A stretch of DNA of 64,000 nucleotides from Natrinema gelatinilyticum. GTDB lineage: Archaea; Halobacteriota; Halobacteria; Halobacteriales; Natrialbaceae. The notes under the pieces are model-generated. The model was not told the DNA's origin, searched no databases, and saw only the letters and a program-made list of their open reading frames with translations. The translations under genes and the position numbers were made by a program. The stretch lies in the NCBI RefSeq assembly GCF_024266705.1, contig NZ_CP100756.1:3472001-3536000 (forward strand), in the 5' to 3' direction. This document shows, piece after piece, positions 54,955 through 63,435 of the stretch (position 1 is its first letter; the number at the start of each line of letters is the position of its first letter).

Positions 54955-55291
54955 AGGTGCTGGTCGAGGGGTGAACGGTTTGGTCCACCGATCGTTCGAA
55001 CGACAAATCCGATGTTGATGACGGCGAATCGACCAACGCTCACAGCGGAATGCGATCTTGTGACCGGTCAAACAAATCTTACTTCTGCTACGCGAGTCAT
55101 AACGAAAGTCGCCCGGTTCCGAGTTTCGGTGGAATGCCCGCTATGGAACGAGCGAGCGGTGCGAGGCGTCACGGTATCGGAGTGGGATGGCTGCGGAGTG
55201 AGGTGACTGCGAGTCGAACCCACGCGCGCGACGACCGCGAATCCGAATCGCCACGACCGTGCGACCACCTCTCAATATCGAACGATCCCAG
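54955..55291. other. Divergent promoter region of the ebo-like cluster
   Basis: 337 bp between the TatD-like gene and the cyclase gene, the only place where both operons can be started. The AT-rich patch CAAACAAATCTTACTTCTG (about 55068-55087) is the best promoter candidate in either direction. No small gene or clear operator seen. Confidence 0.45.
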
Positions 55292-56506
55292 ATGAACCGC
55301 GGGAGTGAACCCGCCGTCGAGGACCGAACCGGCGTATGGCTCGTCGGCGCGCGCGGCAACGTCGCGACGATGGCTATTGTCGGTGCCCGCGCGATCGCCG
55401 AGGGAGTGACCGACAGTACCGGCATGGTAACCGAACGCGAGCCGGTCTCGAGTCTCGACTTGCCGCCGGTCGAGGGATTCGTCTTCGGGGGCCACGACAT
55501 CGAACCGGAGTCGCTCCTCACTCAGGCGGAGCGCCACCGTGACCGAAACGATGTCCCGGACCAGGAGACGCTCGCGGCGGTCAGAGACGACCTGGGGACG
55601 ATCGACGAACGGATCCAGGTCGGAACAGCCGTCAACTGCGGCGCCGCGGTTACCGAAGAAAGCGAGCAGATCGACGAATCACTCGCGATCCAAGACGTCG
55701 TCACGCAGATCCGTGACGACTACGAAACGTTCCGAAACTGCCACGATCTCGAGCGACTCGTAGTCGTGAACGTCGCGTCGACCGAACCCGAACTGGCGGA
55801 GCCGGAGCGATACGACAGTCGCGACGCGCTCGAACGTGCAATCGACGAGGACGACCGCGCGTTACCCGCGAGCGTTCTCTACGCGTACGCCTCGATCGAC
55901 GCCGGTCATCCGTTCGTCAACTTCACACCGAGTACGGCCAACGCGCTCGGCGGGATCCGTGACCTCGCGACCGCGAAATCTGTCCCCCACATGGGACGCG
56001 ACGCGAAGACCGGCGAAACGCTCGTCAAGTCCGCGCTCGCCCCGATGTTTGCCGGCCGAAACCTGCAGGTTCTGAGCTGGGAGGGACACAACATTCTGGG
56101 CAACAGAGACGGCCTCGTTCTGGAAGACGACGCGAACGCAGCGGGCAAGCTCTCGAGCAAAGGTGACGTTCTCGACTCGATCCTGCCGGAAATCGGTCAC
56201 AACCATGTCCGGATCGACTACACTCCGTCGCTCGCAGACTGGAAAACGGCGTGGGACTACATCCACTTCGAGGGCTTCCTCGAGACGGAAATGACGATGC
56301 AGTTCACCTGGGAGGGGTCGGACTCCGCGCTGGCCGCGCCGCTCGTCCTCGATCTCGTGCGCCTGATCGTTCACGCCGACGAACGCGGTGACGAGGGACT
56401 GCAGCCCCAGCTCGCGTCGTTTTTCAAGGCACCGATCGGGGTCGACGAGCACGACCTCTCCTTGCAGATGAATCGATTGTATGACTACGCAAACCGGGAG
56501 CGGTGA
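55292..56506 (+). CDS. Inositol-3-phosphate synthase-like sugar phosphate cyclase
   Basis: 404 aa from ATG 55292 (GTG 55259 is possible). VWLVGARGNVATMAI is the Rossmann NAD site. NCGAAVTEE, FVNFTPSTANAL, GRDAKTGETLVKSALAPMF (conserved Lys/Thr of the MIPS active site) and DYTPSLADWKTAWDY match the myo-inositol-1-phosphate synthase family. That family converts glucose-6-phosphate to inositol phosphate with NAD+. Here it occupies the place of the NAD+-dependent sugar phosphate cyclase EboD of ebo clusters. Its end nearly meets the start of the next gene. Confidence 0.9.
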   Translation: MNRGSEPAVEDRTGVWLVGARGNVATMAIVGARAIAEGVTDSTGMVTEREPVSSLDLPPVEGFVFGGHDIEPESLLTQAERHRDRNDVPDQETLAAVRDDLGTIDERIQVGTAVNCGAAVTEESEQIDESLAIQDVVTQIRDDYETFRNCHDLERLVVVNVASTEPELAEPERYDSRDALERAIDEDDRALPASVLYAYASIDAGHPFVNFTPSTANALGGIRDLATAKSVPHMGRDAKTGETLVKSALAPMFAGRNLQVLSWEGHNILGNRDGLVLEDDANAAGKLSSKGDVLDSILPEIGHNHVRIDYTPSLADWKTAWDYIHFEGFLETEMTMQFTWEGSDSALAAPLVLDLVRLIVHADERGDEGLQPQLASFFKAPIGVDEHDLSLQMNRLYDYANRER

Positions 56507-56588
56507 CCACGACGGCCCCGAATTCGATTCGAACGACCACCGACCGACACACGATTCACTCCGAAACGCATCCTGTACCAGTCATCCC

Positions 56589-57983
56589 ATGACCGACTCT
56601 TCGATTCCCGAGACCAGCGAACCGACCGACCGAACCATCGTCCTCGACGTCGTCGGCCTTCAGCCCCAGCATATCGACGCCGATCGAACGCCGACGCTCG
56701 AGTCGTTCTTCACGAGCGACAGCGTCCGATCACTTCGGCCACCATTCCCGGCAGTGACCGTTCCCGCACAGACGACGCTTGCGACGGGGCAACGGCCGGA
56801 CACACACGGCGACGTCTCGAGCGGGGAGTTCGATCGCGAGCGTCAGACCGCCGAGTTCTGGGAACGCGACCGCGACGGTCGCGAGCGGATCTGGGAAACC
56901 GGAACTGACGATGCGGGACTGACCACTGGCGTCCTGAACTTCCAGCACCTGATCGGGACCAGTGCCGACGTAGCCGTGACCCCGTCTCCGATCGAAGATG
57001 AGAACAACGACATTCTCGAGATGAACTGCTGGACGAACCCGGACGGCTTCTACGACGACCTGCGTGAGGTGTTGAATCACTTCCCGCTGCACAACTACTG
57101 GGGTCCCGGCGCGAACGAGGATGGAAGTCGGTGGATTCTCGCGGCCGCTCACGAGGCGATCGAGCAGTTCGACCCCGACCTGCTCTGGGTCTACGTCCCG
57201 CATCTGGATTACGTCGGACAGAGTAACGGTCCCGGAAGCGATGCCTTCCGAACGGAACTGTCGGTCGTCGACGACCTGCTCGAAGAATTCCTCGCCCCCC
57301 TCACGGAAACCGATCGGTGGGACGAAACGGCCCTCGTCCTCGTCAGCGAGTACGGATTCCACGACGTCGACCGACCGGTGTTCCCAAACCGGGCGCTCCG
57401 CGAAGCCGGGTTGCTCGAGACGGACGCGGACGGCGACGCCGACATCGTGGGCTCGGACGCGTTCGCGATGGTCGATCACCAGATCGCACACGTCTACGCC
57501 GACGAGAGATCGGTCGAGGCGGCACGCGATGTACTCGAGTCTCTGGAAGGGATCGACGCCGTCCTCGACGAGTCGGGGAAGGCCGACCGGGGCATCGACC
57601 ACCCCAATGCGGGCGAGATCGTACTCGTCGCGAATCGGGACGCCTGGTTCCAGTACTACTGGTGGGACGACCGCGAGAACGCGCCGCCGTACGCGTCAAA
57701 GATGGACATCCACGCGAAACCCGGATTCGACCCGTGCGAATTGTTCTTCGGCGACGAGGGACTCGTCTCGCTTGACGCGTCGAAGGTCAGCGGATCCCAC
57801 GGGCGTGTCGACGAGTCGGCGTTCGGTATCTTCGGCCTCGGCGGCCCGGCGGCTCCCGAACTCGAGGGTGACGAACCGGTCGACGCGACCGACGTCACCC
57901 CGACGATACTCGATTTGCACGGGCTCAAGGGAACGTTGTCGATGAAACTCGAGGGGTCGTCATTCACTCGGTCAGGAGAGTGA
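56589..57983 (+). CDS. Alkaline phosphatase-superfamily (NPP-like) protein, EboF-like
   Basis: 464 aa from ATG 56589; an upstream ATG at 56481 would overlap the cyclase gene and add low-complexity residues. FPAVTVPAQTTLATG carries the nucleophile Thr57. The usual metal ligands are partly changed: D207-Y-V-G-Q211 instead of D-x-x-x-H, and VSEYGF (Glu254-Tyr255) instead of SDHG, while DHQIAHVY and SGSHGR keep His residues. I recall EYG and DHQ-AHVY as typical of this subfamily, so it is probably active with a different metal set. In ebo clusters the matching protein is EboF. Confidence 0.88.
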   Translation: MTDSSIPETSEPTDRTIVLDVVGLQPQHIDADRTPTLESFFTSDSVRSLRPPFPAVTVPAQTTLATGQRPDTHGDVSSGEFDRERQTAEFWERDRDGRERIWETGTDDAGLTTGVLNFQHLIGTSADVAVTPSPIEDENNDILEMNCWTNPDGFYDDLREVLNHFPLHNYWGPGANEDGSRWILAAAHEAIEQFDPDLLWVYVPHLDYVGQSNGPGSDAFRTELSVVDDLLEEFLAPLTETDRWDETALVLVSEYGFHDVDRPVFPNRALREAGLLETDADGDADIVGSDAFAMVDHQIAHVYADERSVEAARDVLESLEGIDAVLDESGKADRGIDHPNAGEIVLVANRDAWFQYYWWDDRENAPPYASKMDIHAKPGFDPCELFFGDEGLVSLDASKVSGSHGRVDESAFGIFGLGGPAAPELEGDEPVDATDVTPTILDLHGLKGTLSMKLEGSSFTRSGE

Positions 57984-58069
57984 CGGAAGAAGAGCAGTGC
58001 GTGACTTCGTAGCACTCGCGGATCGGAACGGAACGTTTTTCACTAGGCCGGAGCAACGAGGGAATACGG

Positions 58070-58144
58070 GCTCCGTTGGTGTAGTCCGGCCAATCATTTC
58101 GGCCTTTCGAGCCGATGACCTGGGTTCAAATCCCAGACGGAGCA
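58070..58144 (+). tRNA. tRNA-Glu (anticodon UUC)
   Basis: A complete cloverleaf: acceptor GCTCCGT/ACGGAGC with discriminator A at 58144, D-arm GTGTAGTCCGGCC, anticodon stem TCGGC/GCCGA around the loop CTTTCGA (anticodon TTC), and T-arm CTGGGTTCAAATCCCAG. No intron. The CCA is not encoded. It stands alone and its 3' end is used as an integration site (see 58187-58261). Confidence 0.95.
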
Positions 58145-58513
58145 CTACAGCGAGCGAGTTTTTATGAGCGAACGAAGCGCGCACGGCTGGGATTTGAATC
58201 AGATCAGTCGCGCGTAGCGATGCGAGCACGTCTGGGCGTGGTTCAACTCCCAGACGGAGCATGCGCGGCGAAGCCGCGTCTCGCAGTTTTCACACGTGGC
58301 ATAGCATGGGGAGATACCTATACCACAGAACGATACGATTCAACGGAGTCTGTACCCCGATGCCGTGCAGCGATTAGGGACTGTCAAAGTCAAATCACAA
58401 ATTTAGGGCTCCTACTGATGAGTTATAATGGCGCTCTTCAGCAGAGTTGTTGCCATCCTCTTCAGCTGGTCTGGTCCAGAATGTTTACCTCGCCTCCTCG
58501 CATTTCGTTACCC
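58145..58513. other. Spacer after tRNA-Glu with attachment-site remnants
   Basis: 369 bp without a supported gene. It contains two fragments of the tRNA 3' end (listed) and a GC-rich hairpin CGCGGC-GAA-GCCGCG (58264-58278). From about 58300 on, the sequence becomes richer in A/T than the flanking core genes. A TATA box at 58420-58431 (AGTTATAATGG) precedes the Lrp gene. Confidence 0.5.
58187..58261. mobile_element. Fragments of tRNA-Glu 3' end (attachment-site scar)
   Basis: 58239-58261 repeats the tRNA 3' end with few changes (GGTTCAACTCCCAGACGGAGCA against GGTTCAAATCCCAGACGGAGCA in the tRNA). 58187-58202 is an inverted copy of the T-arm (CTGGGATTTGAATCAG). Such duplicated tRNA 3' ends are left by integrative elements that use tRNA genes as attB. 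No integrase gene remains in the window. Confidence 0.65.
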
Positions 58514-58987
58514 ATGTCTTGGAGGCTCTTGGACGACGTTGACAAGGCGATTCTTTACGCCTTACAGCAGGACGCGCGAAACGCTACTACCAGGGAGATC
58601 GGTGACCAGGTGGGAGTGACCGCAAGTACGGTCAGTAACCGAATCGCCGAACTCAAAGATGACGGAATCATCACCAACTATCTGGCGACGCTGGACTACT
58701 CGCGTGCGGGATTCCCCATGCACGTCCTCATTCATTGTGATGTCCCTGTCCACGACCGGGAAGCGATCGCTCACAGAACACTCGATATACCCGGCGTGGT
58801 GAATGTCCGCGAACTAATGAGTGGCACGGACAACATCCGGATTGAGGCCGTCGGTGAGACCCGCGACGATATCACTGGAATCGTTTCTGCTCTCTCTGAA
58901 GAAGGTGTGCAAACCACCGATGAGATTCTAATTCAAAACCAGCATTTCCGACCATTATCGTCCCTCGAACCCGAGGGAGAGGATTGA
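58514..58987 (+). CDS. Lrp/AsnC-family transcriptional regulator
   Basis: 157 aa from ATG 58514 (MSWRLLDDVDKAILYALQQDARN, the usual Lrp opening; the longer frame runs into the tRNA region). Winged HTH TTREIGDQVGVTASTVSNRI, then the RAM/AsnC ligand domain with FPMHVLIHCDVPVHDREAI and IPGVVNVRELMSGTDNIRI. Such proteins respond to amino acids. It lies in the accessory segment after tRNA-Glu, so it may have arrived with an integrated element. Confidence 0.88.
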   Translation: MSWRLLDDVDKAILYALQQDARNATTREIGDQVGVTASTVSNRIAELKDDGIITNYLATLDYSRAGFPMHVLIHCDVPVHDREAIAHRTLDIPGVVNVRELMSGTDNIRIEAVGETRDDITGIVSALSEEGVQTTDEILIQNQHFRPLSSLEPEGED

Positions 58988-59095
58988 CTCGAGGTTGACA
59001 GACGACAACTCGGTATTTAAGCAGTTGTATCTTTCCAAAGACCTCCCTCTGTCCTTGCAAAAACGCATATCCAATCCAATCACCATTGGTGGAAC

Positions 59096-59458
59096 ATGGT
59101 GAATCGGCCAACCGAAAGAGGGGCCCTCGACATGGCTCCTACCGATTCCGTGAACCTGACAGCCGACGCGGCGTTCGGTCTGTTAGCAAACCTGTACCGA
59201 CGTCAAATTCTCATGACGCTACTGGACCACAATCCCGAAGACCAAACGAGCATCTCCGAGGACTTGACAACGAACGATACGGAACATGAGGCGATGCGCG
59301 TCCAGCTGAATCACGTGCACCTGCCGAAGCTTGAGGAGTTGGGCGTGATCGACTGGAACCGGGATGCGCACGTCGTGACGCGAGGCCCGACATTTGAAGA
59401 GCTGCGTCCATTGCTTGAACTCATCAACCAGCATCGGGACGAGCTCCCCGACGGCTAA
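59096..59458 (+). CDS. DUF7344-type winged-HTH protein
   Basis: 120 aa from ATG 59096 (or 59132, MAPTDSVNLTADAA). NLTADAAFGLLANLYRRQIL, HNPEDQTSISEDL and the closing LPKLEELGVIDWNRDAHVVT follow the DUF7344 pattern, like the protein at 29803. A TATA-like GGTATTTAAG (59012-59021) lies 75 bp upstream. It ends beside the transposase remnant, which runs in the opposite direction. Confidence 0.78.
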   Translation: MVNRPTERGALDMAPTDSVNLTADAAFGLLANLYRRQILMTLLDHNPEDQTSISEDLTTNDTEHEAMRVQLNHVHLPKLEELGVIDWNRDAHVVTRGPTFEELRPLLELINQHRDELPDG

Positions 59459-60232
59459 CTCTGAACCCGACGGGCAAGTAATCGAATTGGGTTCCACGTC
59501 ACCGTCTTCACGGCAACGTCCGTGGTGAACACGCGCCTTCGGTTCTTGTTTAGCCGTGCGAAATTATCCGAGTTAGGTCGTGAGCGATTGTTCGATGTTC
59601 TGACAGCGGCCTTACGGACGAGTTCTCGGAACTGCCCAAACCACGTTCTCGCCGTAAGTGTTGAACAGAACCACTTGCGCAAAACGAAAACATCGTTCTG
59701 CGATAGAACGTTGATGGGAGGTTTCATCATCAATCCGAACATTGTGTGCAGCGTCGAGTGAGTAGCACTCATGATGCTCGATAACTGGTCTACCGGTCTA
59801 ATACCCTCGCTTCGCAGCATCTGCCGGAGTGTATCCCAATCAAACCCTTTGTCACCGACGACAGTTTCCACGATGCTGAGGTTCTCTTTAGGACTTGCCA
59901 AGCAATCTGTATGTCATGTGGCAAGTTCATCAAGCAGTGTCCGTCGAAAATAGCCCTCGTGGAGCAATCTACAAGAATAGTGGTTTTGACCGACTCAAAC
60001 GTTTCTTTGACACGGTTTGCGTATGTATGGCTCGACGAGCGATGAGCGATACTGGTTGAGTCGATTGCGTGTACCTCTCCAGTATCGAATAGTTCCGCCG
60101 ACGACGGCAACACCATCCGCCAGACAGACATCTCGAGATTTTGCTTTCGAGCACAATCGGTGGTGAAATTCGGCAGTTCAGCCACTGCAAGGCCGAGTTT
60201 GGCGACGATAGCAGGCATTTCTCGAAGTACAT
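59455..60232 (-). pseudogene. IS5-type transposase, multiply frameshifted
   Basis: Two overlapping minus-strand frames together recover a DDE transposase. The upstream one (60218 down) has HAIDSTSIAHRSSSHTYANR and VKTTILVDCSTRAIFDGHC. The downstream one has VVGDKGFDWDTLRQMLRSEG and LTARTWFGQFRELVRKAAVR. The shift from one frame to the other falls near 59850. The stretch between FDWDTLR and ARTWFGQ reads wrongly in the second frame too, which indicates further indels. This is an inactive IS copy; I cannot fix its ends or inverted repeats. The family is IS5-like by the KGYDWD-type motif. Confidence 0.75.
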
Positions 60233-60409
60233 CTAGCTATTGGCGATAGGAATGATCAACATATTCTCGAAGGCCGTCTTCTGGCGATTCGAGTCCCAAA
60301 TGGTTTGGTCGATTCAACCCCAATACGGAGTCCCCGTGTGGACGGTCAAAACTAGTTACCGTCGGCAATAGAAAAACTGGATTATGGGATCGATCTCCCC
60401 GTAAGTATG

Positions 60410-60434
60410 TGTTATGATAACATATCTTGTTATG
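60410..60434 (+). promoter_or_regulatory. Palindromic candidate operator upstream of the quinoprotein operon
   Basis: TGTTATGATAACA (60410-60422) is a perfect dyad; a further half-site TGTTATG lies at 60428-60434, 18 bp from the first. The sites are about 40-65 bp upstream of the TATA box, the position of an activator site. They could instead be part of the IS remnant. Confidence 0.4.
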
Positions 60435-60474
60435 TAGTGTTGCTGATCAAAAACAGCGCCCCGAGCCCCTGAAG

Positions 60475-60484
60475 AAATATATTA
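60475..60484 (+). promoter_or_regulatory. Promoter of the quinoprotein operon
   Basis: AAATATATTA is a good TATA box about 63 bp before ATG 60543. It predicts a 5' leader of about 35 nt. Confidence 0.5.
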
Positions 60485-60542
60485 CATACCGAAAAACGGT
60501 GGAAGCTTCTAATGCGAGGTATTGCGATGGTCAGAAAGTGCC

Positions 60543-61481
60543 ATGGCATACGGTACCAATCCAGAAGAACGATACAGTTACGGGGAAGTGAGCGACGAGG
60601 ATCGTCGTGACTTCCTGAAGGCGCTCGGGGTCGTCGCCGGCGGTGCCGTCGCCGGTGCGACGCTCCAGGATTTCCGAACCGAAGTCTCGAGCGGGGCTGC
60701 AGAAGGCCTCGCCGAGATGGGGCAAGCGGTACAGAACGGCCTGACCGGAACGCTCGACGCAGCACTGCTGGGCGAGCAACTGGCCACGCTCGAGGGGAGT
60801 TTCGAGTTGTTGCCGCAACTCGAGACCATGGGCGTCCCGGAACAGGGCGCATCGGCCTACCAGGAATTGACGACGGCGGCGTGGGCGATCAACGATCACC
60901 TCGCCGAGGCGGGGTTCTTCGCGAGCGCAGAAGAGAACCTGCCAGCGTTCGCCCCGGAACATATCGAGGAAACGACTCGTCAACTGCTGCACATCGATGC
61001 CCTCCCGGCGACGCTGTCCGAGGTCGGGTTTTCCGACGAGGAACAGACGGCGTTGGTGATGAACATCGTGAACACGCGCGAGCAGCTTTCGTGGTGGATG
61101 AAGACCGGGGACTACCCGCCTGCGGACGCCGTCGACGACGGCGTCGTCCGCGAGTACATCGCGCCGCTCCACCAGCGGGCCGCGGAAGGATCGCTGCTGT
61201 GGATCGACGGACTCGATCACTTCCTGTGGCAACGCGAACCGCTCGTCACCAGCGAAATGATCGATCGCGGCCTCTGGGACGTCAAATCGATGCTCGGCGG
61301 CTACTACCTGATGGGGTCGGCCGCGCGCGATCTCGCGAAAGGCGATATCGCGGACGACCAACTCACGACACTGACGACCGCCAGTACCGCGATCATGATA
61401 ATCGGCCAGGAGTTCCTGATCAGCGACGTCGTCCGAATCACGGACGACAAGCGCGCACCGAGGAACTCGGCGACCAACTAA
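60543..61481 (+). CDS. Tat-signal protein of unknown function, partner of PQQ dehydrogenase
   Basis: 312 aa from ATG 60543. The N-terminus has the twin-arginine signal SDEDRRDFLKALGVVAGGAV, so the folded protein should be exported by the Tat system. The rest is mainly helical, with no membrane segment and no Cys or cofactor motif that I recognise. It lies 14 bp upstream of the PQQ dehydrogenase gene. The dehydrogenase lacks a signal of its own, so this protein may carry it across the membrane as a bound complex or be an accessory subunit. Confidence 0.75.
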   Translation: MAYGTNPEERYSYGEVSDEDRRDFLKALGVVAGGAVAGATLQDFRTEVSSGAAEGLAEMGQAVQNGLTGTLDAALLGEQLATLEGSFELLPQLETMGVPEQGASAYQELTTAAWAINDHLAEAGFFASAEENLPAFAPEHIEETTRQLLHIDALPATLSEVGFSDEEQTALVMNIVNTREQLSWWMKTGDYPPADAVDDGVVREYIAPLHQRAAEGSLLWIDGLDHFLWQREPLVTSEMIDRGLWDVKSMLGGYYLMGSAARDLAKGDIADDQLTTLTTASTAIMIIGQEFLISDVVRITDDKRAPRNSATN

Positions 61482-61495
61482 CAGGGTGAATACGA

Positions 61496-63316
61496 ATGAC
61501 TTACGAATCCCATCTCGTCGAACTTCCGGAGGACGCACCGTGGAGCGAAAAACCGGGCGAATCAGTCGTCGAACAGGGCGATACCGATCAGATACCCGAG
61601 GTAGACGTCACGGAACAGAACCTCGCTGAAACGGGTGAGGACCCCACGAATTGGCTCATCATGGGCGGTTCGTACCAGTCGCAGCGACACACGACCGCCG
61701 ACGTCATCACGCCGGAGAACGCCGATGATCTCGAGGTCGAGTATCGACTCGAGGTCGCGGACCACCCGAACGACTTCCAGGGATCGCCCGTCATCGTCGA
61801 CGGGGATCCGCCGATCATGTACGTGACGGTCGGCCCCGATCTGCTCTACGCGATCAACGCGCGGTCGGGTGAGATTCTGTGGCGACACTTTTACCGACCG
61901 TTCGTCGGCGCGTCCGACGCGACGCCGCCCGCGGAACGCGGCCCGGCCGTCCTCGGCGACACCGTCTACAAGAGCACGCTGGATCTGGGTGTGATCGCAA
62001 TCGATCGCTACACCGGTGAAGAGCGGTGGTACTACAACGGAGCCGCCGCCTACCGCGGCGAAGTCGCAGACGATCTCATGCACGAGGAACTCCAGTGGGA
62101 ACGGTCACGGGGGACCACGTCGTCGTTCCCGCCGTTGATCTACGACGGGATGATTATGAAGGGAAGCTTCGGCGGCGAGTTCGGCGTCAGCGGCTTCTTC
62201 GACGGAATCAGCCTCGAGGACGGCACTCCGCAGTGGCGGGTCAATATGACGCCCCCGCACGAATGGGTCGGCGAGTCCTGGGAGCACGGGGGCGCGACGG
62301 CCTGGGCGTCGGGCGCGCTCGATCCCGACGAAGGGACGGTCGTCATTCCGTCTGCCAACCCCGGTCCGTGGTACGGGACGGTCAGACCGGGATACAACCC
62401 GTACTCCTGCGGGAAGGTCGCGGTCAACACGTCCGACGGCGAGTACCAGTGGCACCACCAGGACTCGCCCCACGACTGGTGGGACTACGATTCGCCGAGT
62501 CCGCCGGTCGTCTTCGAAGCGGAGGTTGACGGCGAAACCCGGAAATTCACGACGTGGCCGGGGAAGACAGGCTGGGTGTACACGGTCGACATGGAGACCG
62601 GACAGCTCCACCAGCGCAGCGACGAGTACGTCCAGCACCTCAACATGTTCAACCTGCCCCCGTACGACGACCTCGACAGCGCGCCCTGGATCATGCCGGA
62701 TCTCATCGGCGGAACGAATCCGCAGCCCAGTGCGTACGACCCCGAGACGCGGACGCTGGTCGTCAAGGGGACCAACTACCCGATCAAGTTCTCCTGGTTC
62801 GAGACGGAGTATCAGCCGGGGGAAATTTACATTGGGATGGACACCGTGCGAAAGACGGAACCGGTCCGGACGGAACCGGGCGAGCAGCGTGAGGGTGACG
62901 AGTTACACGACGATGAAGCGGAAGAAGAGGACCAGGAGAACCAGCAGTACCTGAGCGAAGAAGTGGAGGAGTGGAACGAGAACGCCGGCGTGATCGCCGG
63001 CGTCGATCCGATCAGCGGCGAGGTGAAGTGGCAGAACTGGTTCAGCTGGCAAGTCGGACCGCCGTGGGGCGGCTCGCTGACGACCGCGACGGGCGTGACC
63101 TTCGCCGGCGGTCCCGGCGGGTACCTTCACGCGTTTGACACCGAAACGGGCGAACAGTTGGCCCAGCACGTCGTCGGCAATCACGGTGTCGACGGCGCAC
63201 CGGCCAGCTGGTACGATCCGAACGAAGGAAAACAGTACGTCGTGATCACCGGCGGTGGCGGTAACCAGGTCGAGGAGGAAGGGAACACGATCGCCGTCTT
63301 CTCGCTCCAGGAGTAA
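61496..63316 (+). CDS. PQQ-dependent alcohol dehydrogenase-like quinoprotein with lanthanide-type site
   Basis: 606 aa, eight-bladed beta-propeller with W-motif repeats (SGEILWRHFYRPF, TGEERWYYNG, SGEVKWQNWFSW). The metal site has Glu228 in FGGEFGV, Asn288 in SANPGPW and Asp330 in WWDYD; Asp332, two residues after the catalytic Asp, is the mark of lanthanide-dependent enzymes (Ala or Ser/Thr in calcium types). Only one Cys is present, so the vicinal disulfide of methanol dehydrogenases is missing. An acidic insert (about 467-500) is haloarchaeal. No signal peptide. Confidence 0.85.
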   Translation: MTYESHLVELPEDAPWSEKPGESVVEQGDTDQIPEVDVTEQNLAETGEDPTNWLIMGGSYQSQRHTTADVITPENADDLEVEYRLEVADHPNDFQGSPVIVDGDPPIMYVTVGPDLLYAINARSGEILWRHFYRPFVGASDATPPAERGPAVLGDTVYKSTLDLGVIAIDRYTGEERWYYNGAAAYRGEVADDLMHEELQWERSRGTTSSFPPLIYDGMIMKGSFGGEFGVSGFFDGISLEDGTPQWRVNMTPPHEWVGESWEHGGATAWASGALDPDEGTVVIPSANPGPWYGTVRPGYNPYSCGKVAVNTSDGEYQWHHQDSPHDWWDYDSPSPPVVFEAEVDGETRKFTTWPGKTGWVYTVDMETGQLHQRSDEYVQHLNMFNLPPYDDLDSAPWIMPDLIGGTNPQPSAYDPETRTLVVKGTNYPIKFSWFETEYQPGEIYIGMDTVRKTEPVRTEPGEQREGDELHDDEAEEEDQENQQYLSEEVEEWNENAGVIAGVDPISGEVKWQNWFSWQVGPPWGGSLTTATGVTFAGGPGGYLHAFDTETGEQLAQHVVGNHGVDGAPASWYDPNEGKQYVVITGGGGNQVEEEGNTIAVFSLQE

Positions 63317-63435
63317 GGCCCACGAACCACCGTCAGCTCCTTTTTCGAGTCGATACGATGATAAAAACGGGTAGCTTCGCGTTAGCCAGCCCGCCTCGGA
63401 CGGGACGGCGCGTCTCGAGACCGCGATTCCGTCGA

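Larger units (their letters stand above)
60233..60542. other. Spacer between IS remnant and quinoprotein operon
   Basis: 310 bp. The left part (60233-60370) may be the rest of the IS element and shows no gene. The right part contains the palindrome at 60410-60422 and a TATA box at 60475-60484, both probably serving the gene at 60543. Confidence 0.5.
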
